Source: Harmonia axyridis
Taxonomy: Eukaryota > Arthropoda > Insecta > Coleoptera > Coccinellidae
Length of the DNA stretch: 64,000 nucleotides
Assembly (NCBI RefSeq): GCF_914767665.1
Contig: NC_059505.1
Location: 25,913,506 to 25,977,505, forward strand
Reading direction: 5' to 3'
Positions 10,272-21,555 of this stretch are shown in pieces. Both the position numbers and the translations under genes were made by a program. Position 1 is the stretch's first letter; each line of letters starts with the position of its first letter. The notes under the pieces are model-generated. The model did no database searches. It worked only from the letters and a program-made list of their open reading frames with translations, and had not been told where the DNA came from.

Positions 10272-12457
10272 CACCAACAATATATAAAATCATCACATCA
10301 TGTATAGCATCTCGTATCTACAAACATTGCGAGACAAATAACATAATGACAGCACAGCAGAAAGGATGTTCCAAGAATGCACTAGGATCGAAGGAACTGC
10401 TGATCATAGATTCCATCATATGTAACCAAGCCTTCAAAAAACACAGAAATCTTTTTATGACATATTTTGACTATAAGAAGGCCTTCGACTCTATTCCACA
10501 TGGGTGGCTGACAAAAATTTTGGAAATATACAAGATCGATCCAATCACAATAAACTTTCTGAAGTATGCAATGTACAACTGGAGAACGAATATCGAACTC
10601 TCTACGGCGAACATAACTACTAAAGAGATTCCAATAAAAAGGGGAATTTTCCAAGGAGATTCATTGAGTCCCTTATGGTTCTGCTTGGCGCTGAACCCCC
10701 TTTCTAAACAACTGAATGCTACTGAAAAAGGTTTCAATGTCAAAGGAAATAGAAATACCATTGCACTCAATCATTTGCTATACATGGATGACCTAAAACT
10801 TATAACAGGCAACAAAAACCACTTGCAAATTATGGTCAAACTAGTGGAAAATTTTTCGAAAGACGTGGGGATGAAATTCGGATTGGACAAGTGTCGTACG
10901 ATTAGCGTAGTGCGTGGAAAAATCCAAGATGAACCGATAGCTCTCTCCAATGGACAGGAGATAGAAGCAATGAAATCGGACGATCTTTATAAATACTTAG
11001 GAATGAAACAAAACCGACGAATAAACCATCAAAGAATGAAGGAAGACTTAACAACTGAGTTCATTAGGAGAATCAACAAAATTTTAAAAACAAACCTCAA
11101 CAGCAAGAACATGACGAGAGCCATCAACACATATGCATGTTCAATTCTCACATACTCTTTCGGTATCATTCCATGGAGCAAAACAGATATGGAAAACCTG
11201 CAACGCAAAATGAGAACCTTGATGACGAAAGCACACAAGCACCATCCGAAAAGTAGCATTGAGAGGACGACACTGCCGAGGAATAAAGGAGGCAGAGGTC
11301 TGCTAGACATCATGGAACTTGCCCATGGTCAAATTGAATGCCTACGAACATACTTCAAAGACAAATCAGGCACGTCAGAGATCTACAAAGTACTGTGTGA
11401 AGCAGACGAATCAACACCTTTGCAACTGCACAAGGAGCAATTGTCATACAACCACCAGACAATCCAAGAAAAAATGCAAAGATGGAGAGAAAAGCCCCTA
11501 CATGGACGACATTTCAACGAGGTGAACCGGGATCATGTCGACATTGAAGCGTCGAACTATTGGCTCACATCAGGTGCGATGTATCCAGAAACGGAAGGAT
11601 TTCTTTTAGCCATCCAAGATCAAGTGATCTCAATAAGAAATTACTGCAAGCATATCATAAAGGATCGAACTATTACTGACGATCGATGCCGTTATGGGTG
11701 TCCAACGAATGAGACAATCCAACATATCACGGGAGGATGTCAAATGTTTGCAGGAAATGAATATAAAGAGAGACACGATGCAGTAGGAAAGATACTACAC
11801 CAAGAAATGGCAACTAAATTAACACTAATTCATTCTGAAAAAGTGCCATACTACAAATACCGACCGGAAACCATCCTGGAAAACGAACGCTATAAACTGT
11901 ACTGGGATCGTACAGTTTTGACTGATAAAACAGTCCCTCACAACAGGCCAGATATATTGCTAGTTGATAAACATCAAAAGGCAGCAATACTCATCGACGT
12001 AGCAATACCCAATAACAACAACATGCGTCAAAAAGAGGTCGAAAAAATTTCAAAATATAGGGACCTCGAATTTCAGATAAAGCGCCAGTGGGGAATGATA
12101 TCAACGAGAACTATTCCAATTATCATCTCAACAACAGGAATAGTACCCAAAAATCTCAAGAGAAATATCAAGCAACTAGGACTTAGTGAGTATATATATA
12201 ATATAATGCAAAAAGCTGTTCTTTTAGGTACTGCAAGGACGGTGAGAAAATTCCTAGGAAGCGAAGGACAGGTCCAAGGATCGCGTGTAAGAGGACCAGA
12301 AGTTCGACGAGAACCAGGGGGACCACAAGGACCGGACACGACCGAGCTCTGCCCTTCTGATATTTTAAATATCTGGGATTGAGTGAATGTTCCTCTTAGC
12401 GAGGAGTGAGAAGCCGACGGCGAGGAGAAATCCTACGCGTATAGGCAAAAGTCGGGG
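10272..12457 (+). mobile_element. Dong/R4-clade non-LTR retrotransposon, copy 1, 5'-truncated
   Basis: Similarity to copy 2 starts at 10273 (equivalent to 14403) and continues to the 3' end at about 12457. The left edge meets a TAA repeat directly, so this is a 5'-truncated insertion, the usual product of incomplete reverse transcription. The 3' untranslated region after the stop at 12382 is about 75 bp and ends AAAAGTCGGGG before ATAATAATAA. Insertion in TAA repeats together with a C-terminal restriction-like endonuclease is the known behaviour of Dong elements of the R4 clade. Confidence 0.88.
10274..12382 (+). CDS. Dong/R4 polyprotein fragment: reverse transcriptase plus restriction-like endonuclease
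   Basis: The frame stays open for 703 codons from the truncation point to TGA at 12380-12382. The first internal Met is at 10346, and residues below count from it. RT palm motifs are present: FDYKKAFDS near residue 40, GIFQGDSLSPLWFCLALNP near 94-112, and the catalytic box YMDD at 146-149 (Met in place of the usual Ala). The C-terminal part has a zinc-knuckle-like CX3C...H...C motif (CRYGC at about 448, then HITGGC) and the endonuclease core RPDILLVD (from about 534) and ILIDVAIP, with a downstream KYRDLEF Lys. This order, RT then restriction-like endonuclease, matches R2/R4 elements. The N-terminal DNA-binding region is missing, so the copy is not autonomous, but RT and endonuclease show no break. 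Confidence 0.9.
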   Translation, partial: PTIYKIITSCIASRIYKHCETNNIMTAQQKGCSKNALGSKELLIIDSIICNQAFKKHRNLFMTYFDYKKAFDSIPHGWLTKILEIYKIDPITINFLKYAMYNWRTNIELSTANITTKEIPIKRGIFQGDSLSPLWFCLALNPLSKQLNATEKGFNVKGNRNTIALNHLLYMDDLKLITGNKNHLQIMVKLVENFSKDVGMKFGLDKCRTISVVRGKIQDEPIALSNGQEIEAMKSDDLYKYLGMKQNRRINHQRMKEDLTTEFIRRINKILKTNLNSKNMTRAINTYACSILTYSFGIIPWSKTDMENLQRKMRTLMTKAHKHHPKSSIERTTLPRNKGGRGLLDIMELAHGQIECLRTYFKDKSGTSEIYKVLCEADESTPLQLHKEQLSYNHQTIQEKMQRWREKPLHGRHFNEVNRDHVDIEASNYWLTSGAMYPETEGFLLAIQDQVISIRNYCKHIIKDRTITDDRCRYGCPTNETIQHITGGCQMFAGNEYKERHDAVGKILHQEMATKLTLIHSEKVPYYKYRPETILENERYKLYWDRTVLTDKTVPHNRPDILLVDKHQKAAILIDVAIPNNNNMRQKEVEKISKYRDLEFQIKRQWGMISTRTIPIIISTTGIVPKNLKRNIKQLGLSEYIYNIMQKAVLLGTARTVRKFLGSEGQVQGSRVRGPEVRREPGGPQGPDTTELCPSDILNIWD

Positions 12458-12467
12458 ATAATAATAA

Positions 12468-15400
12468 ATGGGTAGCGGTAGGAAATCCCTAGCGATTCAC
12501 CTATCAGGAGAGTTGAATCGACTCCTGCCCACCACAGATTCCAGGAGCTCCCTGACCCGGGAAGCTGTAACCTGTCGAAGGGTCCCTGTCCAGGGTAACG
12601 GACGAAGCCGTGTGGAAAGCAGCTCAAGAATTCTCCCACCGTAGCTCTGCGGATCGTAAAAAGCGATCAAAGGCCGTCTCCCCCACGACACGGAGGAACC
12701 CATGAATGATGGTGAATTTAAGGAATCGAAATATAGAGCCGCTGCCTGAGGTTCGTCAGGGCGTGTCTGGAGCCGGCGCTGGACATGACAGTATGCGGGA
12801 CGTCGGTGACAGAGTGCTAAGGAGACGGGCGTCTGTCGATCAAAATGCTACGCCTCCACAATCTCAACATTCTAGGAGAAGAATAACACGAGTTTCTCCG
12901 ACTGCTGGAGGTGCTGTGCAGGATCCCCAACCAGCACTCACCCAAGCAGGTCTACCAAGAAGACGCATGAAATGGACAAGTTCGATAAATGAAACGATCA
13001 TGCGCATATACTATGAAGTAACTAATATGGAAGAGGATAAAATAGGCTACCGGCAAAAGCTGTTTGCAGAATTCCACAGAAAATATCCCGAACTTCAAGT
13101 TTCTGAACAAAGAGTAGCCGACCAATACCGGGTCATATTGAGAAATAAACTTGTACCCGATGAGAGACTTAACACAATAAAAAATGAAGTCCAACTGAGG
13201 CTACAGAATAGGAACCCCACTAACAACGAAGTGACAATTGAAGAAAACTACGATTGTGCTGAAAACCAACACAACATCAATGCACAAATTAATACTGAGG
13301 AACAAAACAGCGGAGATTTGGCACTAGCAAGAGATGAGCAATGGCGGAATATACAAACTGCGACTATGGAAAACCGAGAAGAAAGTCGAAGAGATCTATT
13401 AGAGCAATTATCTGTTACAATGAATAGATATTTTATAGAATTCGAGGGTACTGATCCTCTTAAACGACCAATTCTTCCTAGACTGAAGACATCGAAAAAA
13501 CTCTCACATATTCTGCACATAATGAACAAAGAGATAATTCCACCGTTTTTTTCGAATGACCAAAACCTAGAGTCATTGCATCTTATTACCTACTGTGCAG
13601 CCTCTACAATATCAGCAGTGCTCGGTGTGAAGCCAAAACCTAGAAGTGAGCAACCAGCACAGAAAAAACAGCATAACAAACCACATTGGCAAAATAGGCT
13701 AGAAGCAAAAGTACATAGCCTCCGACAAGATATAGGACGGTTAACACAATTTGAAAAAGGTTCTCCGTCGAGAAAACTACAGAAAATAGTGAATGCAATT
13801 ATGGATCGCCATAGGCGACATACAAACTACGACGCCAACAATGAAAGTGCTCAAGAAACTCTAGATACACTCAAACAAAAATTAAGTGTATACTCTGAAC
13901 GACTGAGAAGATACAATGAGAGCTATAAACGAAAACATGACAATATGATTTTTGAAAACTCCGAAAAGAACTTTTATAGAATGCTTAATGAACAAACGTC
14001 AACTAAATTAGTGAGTCCTCCAAGCGCCGAAGATATGGAGAGTTTTTGGACCGATCAACTGTCAATACCAACTCCTTTTAACTCCAAAGCGCATTGGATA
14101 AGAAGAGAGGAGAAATCATGTGAGACCATAGAAAATATGCCACATAGTGTAATAACGTCTGAAGAACTACAGGAAATATTGAAGAACACTCACAATTGGA
14201 AATCTCCAGGCCCAGATGGAATTCACAACTTCTGGTTGAAGAAGTTTTGGTGTTTGCACGGCAGGCTAGTCGAATACATAAATAACATAATACATAATCC
14301 AACAGAAATGCCAACATTTTTAACAACAGGTATCACTTACCTAATACCGAAGGATTTTCAAAACACTATGGATCCATCAAAATATAGACCTATAACATGC
14401 CTACCAACAATATACAAAATCATCACATCATGTTTAGCATCTCGTATCTACAAACATTGCGAGAAAAATAAAATAATAACAACACAGCAGAAAGGATGTT
14501 CCAAGAATGCACAAGGATCGAAGGAACAGCTGGTAATAGATTCCATCATATGCAACCAAGCCTTCAAGAAACATAGAAACCTTTTCATGACTTATTTTGA
14601 TTATAAGAAGGCTTTCGACTCACTTCCACATGGCTGGCTGAAGAAAATTTTGGAGATATACAAGATTGATCCAATTATAACCAATTTTCTAAAGCTTGCA
14701 ATGGACAATTGGAAAACGAACATCGAGCTTTCCACGGCAAACATAAAAACCAAACTGATTCCAATTAAGAGGGGAATTTTCCAAGGTGACTCCATGAGCC
14801 CTTTATGGTTCTGCTTGGCGCTGAACCCACTCTCTAAACAGCTAAACGCTACTGAAAAGGGTTTCAACATTAAAGGAAATAATAATACTACCACCCTCAA
14901 TCATTTGCTGTACATGGATGATTTGAAACTGATAACAGGCAATAAGAACCACCTAGAAATTATGGTCAAACTAGTGGAACATTTTTCGAAAGATGTAGGT
15001 ATGGAATTCGGTTTGGACAAATGTCGTACTCTCAGCGTAGTGAGAGGAAGAATACAAGATGAACCGATCACTCTCGCAAATGGACAGCAAATAGAAGCAA
15101 TGAAGTTGGATGATCTTTATAAATATCTTGGAATGAAACAGAATCGACGAATCAACCACCAAAGAACGAAGCAAGACTTAACGACTGAGTTCATTAGGAG
15201 AACCAAAAAAATCTTAAAAACAAACCTCAACAGCAGGAACATGACGAGAGCCATCAACACATATGCATGTTCAATTCTAACATACTCATTCGGTATAGTT
15301 CCATAGAGCAAAACAGACATCGAAAACTTGCAACGTAAAATGAGAACGTTGATGACAAAAGCAAACAAGCACCATCCGAAAAGCAGCATTGAGAGGACTA

Positions 15401-16583
15401 CACTGCCGAGAAATAAAGGAGGCAGGGGTCTTACGGACATCATGGAACTTGCTAGTGGGCAGATAGAAAGCCTACGGGAATACTTCAGAGATCAAGCAAG
15501 TACATCAGAGTTCTACAAAATACTGTGTGAAGCAGACGAATCAACACCTTTACAACTTCACAAGGAGCAATTTTCATACAACCACCAGACAAACCAAGAA
15601 AAATTGGATAGATGGAGAGAGAAGCCCCTGCATGGAAGACATTTCAACGAGGTGAACCAGGATCATGTCGACATTGAAGCGTCGAACTATTGGCTCACAT
15701 CAGGTGCAATGTACCCAGAAACAGAGGGTTTTCTTTTAGCCATCCAAGATCAAGTGATCTCAACTAGAAATTACTGCAGGCATATCATAAAGGATCGAAC
15801 TATTACCGACGATCGATGCCGATATGGGTGTCCAACAAATGAGACAATACAACATATCACGGGTGGATGTCAGATGTTTGCAGGAAATGAATATAAAGAG
15901 AGACACGATGCAGTAGGAAAGATATTACACCAAGAAATGGCAACTAAATTAACACTAATTCAATCTGAAAAAGTACCATACTACAAGTACCGACCGGAGA
16001 CCATCCTGGAAAACGAACGCTATAAACTGTACTGGGATCGTACAGTTTTGACTGATAAAACAGTCCCTCACAACAGGCCAGATATATTGCTAGTTGATAA
16101 ACATCAAAAGGCAGCTATACTCATCGACGTAGCAATACCTAATAACAACAACTTGCGTCAAAGAGGTCGAAAAAATTTCAAAATATAGGGACCTCGAATT
16201 TCAGATAAAGCGCCAGTGGGGAATGATATCAACGAGAACTATTCCAATTATCATCTCAACAACAGGAATAGTACCCAAAAATCTGAAGAGAAATATCAAG
16301 CAACTAGGGCTTAGTGAGTATATATGTAATGTAATGCAAAAAGCTGTTCTTTTAGGTACTGCAAGGACGGTGAGAAAATTCCTAGGAAGCGAAGGACAGG
16401 TCCAAGGATCGCGTGTAAGAGGACCAGAAGTTCGACGACAACCAGGGGGACCACAAGGACCGGACACGACCGAGCTCTGCCCTTCTGATATTTTAAATAT
16501 CTGGGATTGAGTGAATGTTCCTCTTAGCGAGGAGTGAGAAGCCGACGGCGAGGATAAATCCTACGCGTATAGGCAAAAGTCGG
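12468..16583 (+). mobile_element. Dong/R4-clade non-LTR retrotransposon, copy 2, near full length
   Basis: This copy follows copy 1 head to tail, separated only by ATAATAATAA (12458-12467). It has a GC-rich 5' untranslated region of about 240 bp (12468-12705), one long reading frame, and a 3' untranslated region ending AAAAGTCGG at 16583 before ATAATAATAAT. The length of about 4.1 kb is what one expects for a one-ORF element of this clade. The coding region has two lesions, described in its own entry, so it is probably inactive. Confidence 0.9.
12706..16510 (+). pseudogene. Dong/R4 polyprotein, nearly complete, with one nonsense codon and one 2-bp deletion
   Basis: Translation from the Met at 12706 runs 866 codons to an in-frame TAG at 15304-15306, where copy 1 has TGG (Trp). 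The frame then continues (Met at 15328) to a 2-bp deletion near 16158 (copy 1 CGTCAAAAAGAGG, here CGTCAAAGAGG). The C-terminus is readable in another frame to TGA at 16510. The N-terminal 300 residues include a basic, helix-rich stretch (MKWTSSINETIMRIYYEV) that resembles the DNA-binding head of R4-type proteins. RT motifs follow at FDYKKAFDS, GIFQGDSMSPLW and LYMDDLKL, then CRYGC...HITGGC and the RPDILLVD endonuclease core. Apart from the two lesions it is well preserved, which suggests relatively recent insertion. Confidence 0.92.
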
Positions 16584-16594
16584 ATAATAATAAT

Positions 16595-17260
16595 GTTTAT
16601 TTCATGATTAGTCTACATTCAAAACAAAATACAGTCATTTTACAATGTAGGAAAATATTGAAAGAAAAAAAAGGAAATCGTGACATGAAACAAACAGAAA
16701 TCAAATTTTCTCGAAGGTGAGCTCCCGGAGGATTAAACCTTGTGTGAGAATCAAAAAAAAAAAGTACAAGTTTAAAAGTCTTGACGTAATTTCCACGAAT
16801 TCTCAACAGACGGCAGATTAAAGGTGCTACACGAGTAGACTGACGACTCCAGGACTACTGATTCGGTATGTTATAGGTGTTCTTTATGTCGATTATACTG
16901 GCTATGAAGTGTCTTGACTGACTCAGGATCCAACTTTTTATTTTCTTCTTAAATGCAGTCATTATACTAGGAATCTTCAAAACTTGAGGGATACCATTAT
17001 AAACTCGAGGCGCAAGGAACAGGTGTGATCTCTGACCCTTCGTCCCACATGAGGTAGGCAATAATATGAGCTGTCCTCTATTTCTGGTGTCATGACCATG
17101 CTCATTGAAACTTGCAGACATAATGTTCTTCCTCTGGTGAACCGCAAGCGCCAGGAAAAACAACTGCCTCCACATCAATATCTTCAAATTCCTGCCATAT
17201 CATTAATCAAAGCTCGATAGCAAAACTCATTAAACGTAACTTCATCAGCACCGTTTTCGA
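16595..17260 (-). pseudogene. 3' end of an older non-LTR retrotransposon (C-terminus and tail)
   Basis: On the minus strand the frame 17187-16855 reads like the C-terminal tail found after the RT domain in Jockey/CR1-type elements: HGHDTRNRGQLILLP, then LFLAPRVYNGIPQVLK and TAFKKKIKSWI. The 3' untranslated part runs to about 16595, where an AATAAA-like ATGAAATAAAC is followed directly by ATTATTATTAT. Such elements often end in a short tandem repeat tail. The Dong/R4 copies sit in exactly this repeat. The fragment is 5'-truncated near 17260. Confidence 0.7.
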
Positions 17261-19720
17261 ATAAATAAGGTCCAATCCGATCACTCGTCCAATATCCCCC
17301 GCACACGGCTTGGTTTCTTCACATCACTTACGTCCTAACAGCTCAAATATTTTCACTAGTTTCATAATTTGCCGACCGTGAAGGTGATTCACGACTTTCT
17401 TTTTTGCAGAATTTTAATAATTTCTATGCTTGTTGAAGCATGTCTACTCTCAGTTTTAGTAAATGCATAGTTTTCACTTATCAAATGTCAAAGATTGACA
17501 GCTGTAGAATTGACTCCTGCGCAGTTAGCGGGCTATTTAAACTGAAATAATTAATCAGATAACCTTTTATAATTTTATTAGCACAAAACCTGTATATTCT
17601 GAAATTTTTATATTTTGGGGAATATGACCATTCTTCACCACCTCTACCGTGGTTATAATGGGTTAAAGAATTCATTCATTCATTCCATTCAAAGTACCAT
17701 ACTTTGGGCAGTGTAAACCCCCACTGTGGACCAAAATATGAGTTGGGCTCAGCAGTAATGCTATGTACCCAAAATCAAGTAATGTAATATAAAATAATTC
17801 AATCGATAATAGTAATGTGGAATGATTCCTGGGGTCACGGAGTCTAGGATTAACCTATATCATCCCACAGTGGCAAACATAGTTTATAACAACCATCTTC
17901 CACATTTATAACGATTTGCTATGTTATAACATCGATTCAGCACACAATCTCACAAACTACAACAATATTTTTAACAGTTACACAAAAATTTTTGAGCTCC
18001 AAAATGTGACGGAAGGAAAAGTAGTCATCTCCCTGTAACAACCATTTTGGAACTGGGGTTAAAGAATACTTTTCACCAATGAGTTTTAAATGACACTTAT
18101 TGATATTTTAGTACACAAATAGGATAAAATATGTGAATAGAAGGTTTCTTGATATAGTTAAGAGCTTGGTATCCTCGTGTCCGAAATCTAAATCTTTTAT
18201 TTGAAATGATCACCAATAAATCTCTTTCCCTCAAGAAATATACCATCTACTAATCCTTAGCGAACCCCCAAATTTTGAGTTACTTCGAAATTCAGGCCAG
18301 GAAGAATGTTGATGGCTCCTAGACTGTTGAAGAGAAAATGCAAAGTTTATGCTATGGATTGGGAAGAAAATATCCAAGATGAAAGTTTTTTGGTGGTTTT
18401 TGTGACTAATTTTCGGATTTTGTGCTGGGAATGGTCTCCTGCAACGATAAGCTTCGATTCATGAAACCGTCCGAGCGGCCGACCGTCTGTAAAGGTGATA
18501 ACTCTCGAAAGAAAATACCTTGAATATTGGATATTCTCAGGGTATGTTTTGATCACGAATATCACGGTTATGTTGATTGATCGTTAAAATCCGAGTTTAT
18601 GTAAATGTGGTTTTTCGTATGAAAAGAAGAGACACTTTATTTTTATAACGTTCACTTGTACATCCAAAGTTCTTATAATTCAAATATATTTCTAAGTTTC
18701 TTGATCATATTTCATTCAAGATGTCTCAGAACCTGAAAAAAAATAAGAATATTAATAAAAGAATTAAATTTCAATTTAATGAATTCGACAAAATTATTGA
18801 ACTGGTATATTGGAAATCATTTAGAAATCAAGTACCTATATAATATTTAATGATCCAACATATTCCTTTTTCAATTGTTAAGATTGAAAGCATCTTAGTA
18901 GTAGTAGTAGTAACTGATATTTATTGTTAAACAAAAGGCCACCGACCTAGGGTCCTTCAGCCTTTTAATTTACATTTTTTTTTTTTTATTATATTGCAAT
19001 ATTTTTTAGGTGAATTTTTATGAAATAGCTTCTAATCAATTGAATTATATTCATATACAATCTCAAAAATGTAATAGTAGCCAAAATTCCTCATAAAATT
19101 GTGAATAGTAGATAAGAATTTTTTAACGAAAGATTAATCAGAATTTTCAACGTAATAGATGTCTCAGACATATCAAAATGCATATAATTCATTAGAACAT
19201 GTCATAATTTAAGAATATGTAGTAGATCTCAGAAGTTATAGATAAGAATTTTGAACATTAGGCAAACAAATTAGAATATTTGAAAAAACTTTTTGTGAAG
19301 AAAATTCAGACAATATAGAATTTAACATGAGTGCTGTCGAAGATGGAGAAAATAGAAAGAAATTGTCTAGAGAAAGATCGAAGGATCAAAACTAACCTCA
19401 TGAAAGATAATTGCAAAAGCATCAAAATCAAAAAAATTGAAAATTGAAGACTCTAAATAAGAGAGATTCACAGTCTGCTGAATGCTTTCGCAAATTTTCT
19501 TAAAGATATTTCTTTCTTATTATCATTCATTCTTATTATTTCAATTGAAAAGGCCAAAAATATTGAAACCAAAAATATCCAATTGACATTGCTTATATAA
19601 GTATTCTAAAGTCTAACTTACATATTCATCAATCAGTTTATAAATAATAGTTTCCGTCCTTATTTGGCGGAAATTTATTAAAAATAAAATAAAACAAAAT
19701 AATTGCCACTGAATTATTCA
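17261..19720. other. Intron sequence with no recognised gene
   Basis: No domain was recognised. A minus-strand open frame at 18347-18565 and a TAG microsatellite at 18896-18911 are the only distinct items. Composition is AT-rich with poly-T runs. Confidence 0.5.
18896..18911 (+). repeat. TAG microsatellite
   Basis: Five TAG units in a row (TAGTAGTAGTAGTAG). Confidence 0.9.
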
Positions 19721-20182
19721 ATTGCTAGCAACAATTGTTTAGACACACTGTGGCTTCATCTGGCTACAATTCTGACTGATAAGAGTACAGTATGTACAGA
19801 GCTTTTCGGAAACTCATACAGGAACAAAAATTCCACATTGTCAGAAAAATATTTGATTGGATATTATAAGTTATATTGGACAATTTGCCACCTGGGATTC
19901 CCAAACTATCGGAAGGAATTCAATAAAGAGCAAAATTTTACATATGATTGTTCGCTCAACAGAATATTTTGGGAATTATACCTGTTCTAAGAGTATTAAT
20001 CTTATGCTTTTATTTTCTAACTGAGGAAGCTGTTATTAAAAGGTATGATCCCATTCTTTCAAGTGATTTGCATAGGTTGAAAACTAACCATTAGTTGTGA
20101 AGCTCTTTTTGTGTTCGTTTATCATTTTCTTGAAAGATCTTCCTGAAGCCACAGTATGGCGAAATAATTGTTGCTAACAATA
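19721..20182. mobile_element. Possible MITE with about 40-bp imperfect TIRs
   Basis: The left end (19721-19762) contains GCTAGCAACAATTGTTT and then CACACTGTGGCTTCA. The right end (20142-20182) reversed reads GTTAGCAACAATTATTTC and CATACTGTGGCTTCA. The arms agree at about four of five positions and enclose about 380 bp with no transposase. No clear target duplication was found, so family and exact ends are uncertain. Confidence 0.5.
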
Positions 20183-21008
20183 GGGATGTTGCGTCATATA
20201 ATAAAATCAAATTAATTCAGGTTTTCCACATTAGAGCCCGTTTTTGAAAAACTAAAATAGCATTTCCATTATCTTTTTCTCGGATTTAATTTAATAAAAT
20301 TGATTTAAGTTGTGTTAATTCTTATCGAATAGTACGTGACTGCGAACGCCAATCAGGGCAATTTGGCGTCATAGCACTGAAACGTTTAGAACATAGACAA
20401 ACTAATATTATCTAGAACTAGTGTATCTATAGTTTAGAACGGCAGATGACATAATCCAACCGACTCGACTGTCAATATCAGCTGATATTAGTTCAGTTTG
20501 ACAGACCGTTAGCAGGTGGTGATCATAGATAAACTTGTTAGTTTGTCCATGGTGGTGACTCTTTTATGCAGTGACGTCACCATAATACCATGACAGAATG
20601 GAGCGTTTCAGCGGGAGTTTCGAAAACATTTTATTTACGAATTTTTCATTGGTACTTTCTATATTTTTCCATGAAAATATTTTTTTTCATGTTTATATAG
20701 GGCTCAACTACAAATTAAAAGCAATTTCAAAATATAGGCAACATCTCTATTTCATAAACTTAATATATTTAGAAATCTAATTTTAAGCACAAAAATTATT
20801 CTTTACAAATTAAATCAATAAAACTCAACTCAACTCTATTGAATAATTCAGTGGAAATTATTTGGTTTTATTTCATTTAATCAAATTTAGATATCCGAAG
20901 CTATTCAAGAAGCATGAAACAAATCGAAAATTCAATTCACATAGGATGAGGAAACGAATAGGAAACACCGTCAGATCACAAAGGAATTATTTCCTTATTT
21001 TGTTTCAG
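20183..21008. other. Intron end before the loop 3 exon
   Basis: No gene seen. It contains a long T/A-rich stretch and the acceptor region (TTTTGTTTCAG) of the exon at 21009. Confidence 0.5.
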
Positions 21009-21219
21009 CACGAGGGAAACTCCAGCCGCTGGTTCTGTCGACAGGAATAGCAACACCTCCCCCAGAGATGGCGAAAGGCAAATTGCCACAATAGAGTCCC
21101 ATCCACGACCGATACCTATACCTACCGTAACTTGTGATTTAGCTTCCGACATCTCTACCAGCGATCAGGGGGATCTCGGCAATAACGAAGCAATAGACAT
21201 CCAAAAGGATACATTGAAG
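21009..21219 (+). CDS. Octopamine receptor alpha2-like GPCR, intracellular loop 3 exon
   Basis: This exon has no start codon of its own and is found by splice signals and phase. The acceptor TTTTGTTTCAG ends at 21008. One base completes the Ser codon split from the exon ending at 3476, and 70 codons follow without a stop. The donor is AAG|GTTGGT at 21220, leaving phase 0, which is the phase of the exon at 28846. The product is polar and probably disordered, with a Pro-rich run (ESHPRPIPIPTVTCDLASD) and a Ser/Asp-rich tail. This is what one expects in the long third intracellular loop of amine receptors, where G protein coupling and regulation occur. The exon sits between a 17.5-kb and a 7.6-kb intron. 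The phase match on both sides is the main support; expression data would settle it. Confidence 0.75.
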
Positions 21220-21555
21220 GTTGGTTCTTTTCTTTCAATTTCACGCCTGTTTTGCCTCAAGGGAGGAATTATATACTTATTCCTTGGGAATCGGCAAAAA
21301 AGTTCGCAAGTTTGAAAACGATGTGCTGATAACAATCTTTTTTTTGTTTGACTGGACCAAATAATATGAAGATGTTTTCTGCTCTATTTTCACTATTATT
21401 AGTGCAGATATCCATTTTCCCCTGTCACACTACAATACAGGGTTTCAACTATTTAGAGGGACACTAAAGGGATATCGAAAACCGTTAGAGATACAGGGTG
21501 ACTTTAATCACAAAAAAGTTGAGTTATTTAGGGATTAGTGTGTTGGGGTTAAGAG

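Noticed and set aside
11029..11313. Open frames on the minus strand within the Dong/R4 copies (also 12073-12339, 13248-13529, 15117-15443)
   Set aside because: They are antisense shadows of the polyprotein; both copies show them at the same places and the + strand has the RT and endonuclease motifs.
18347..18565. Minus-strand 72-codon frame with a protein-like look
   Set aside because: No domain, splice or neighbour support; chance cannot be excluded.
20862..21050. A small + frame overlapping the loop 3 exon
   Set aside because: It crosses the intron acceptor and is in a different frame from the exon that joins the neighbours in phase.
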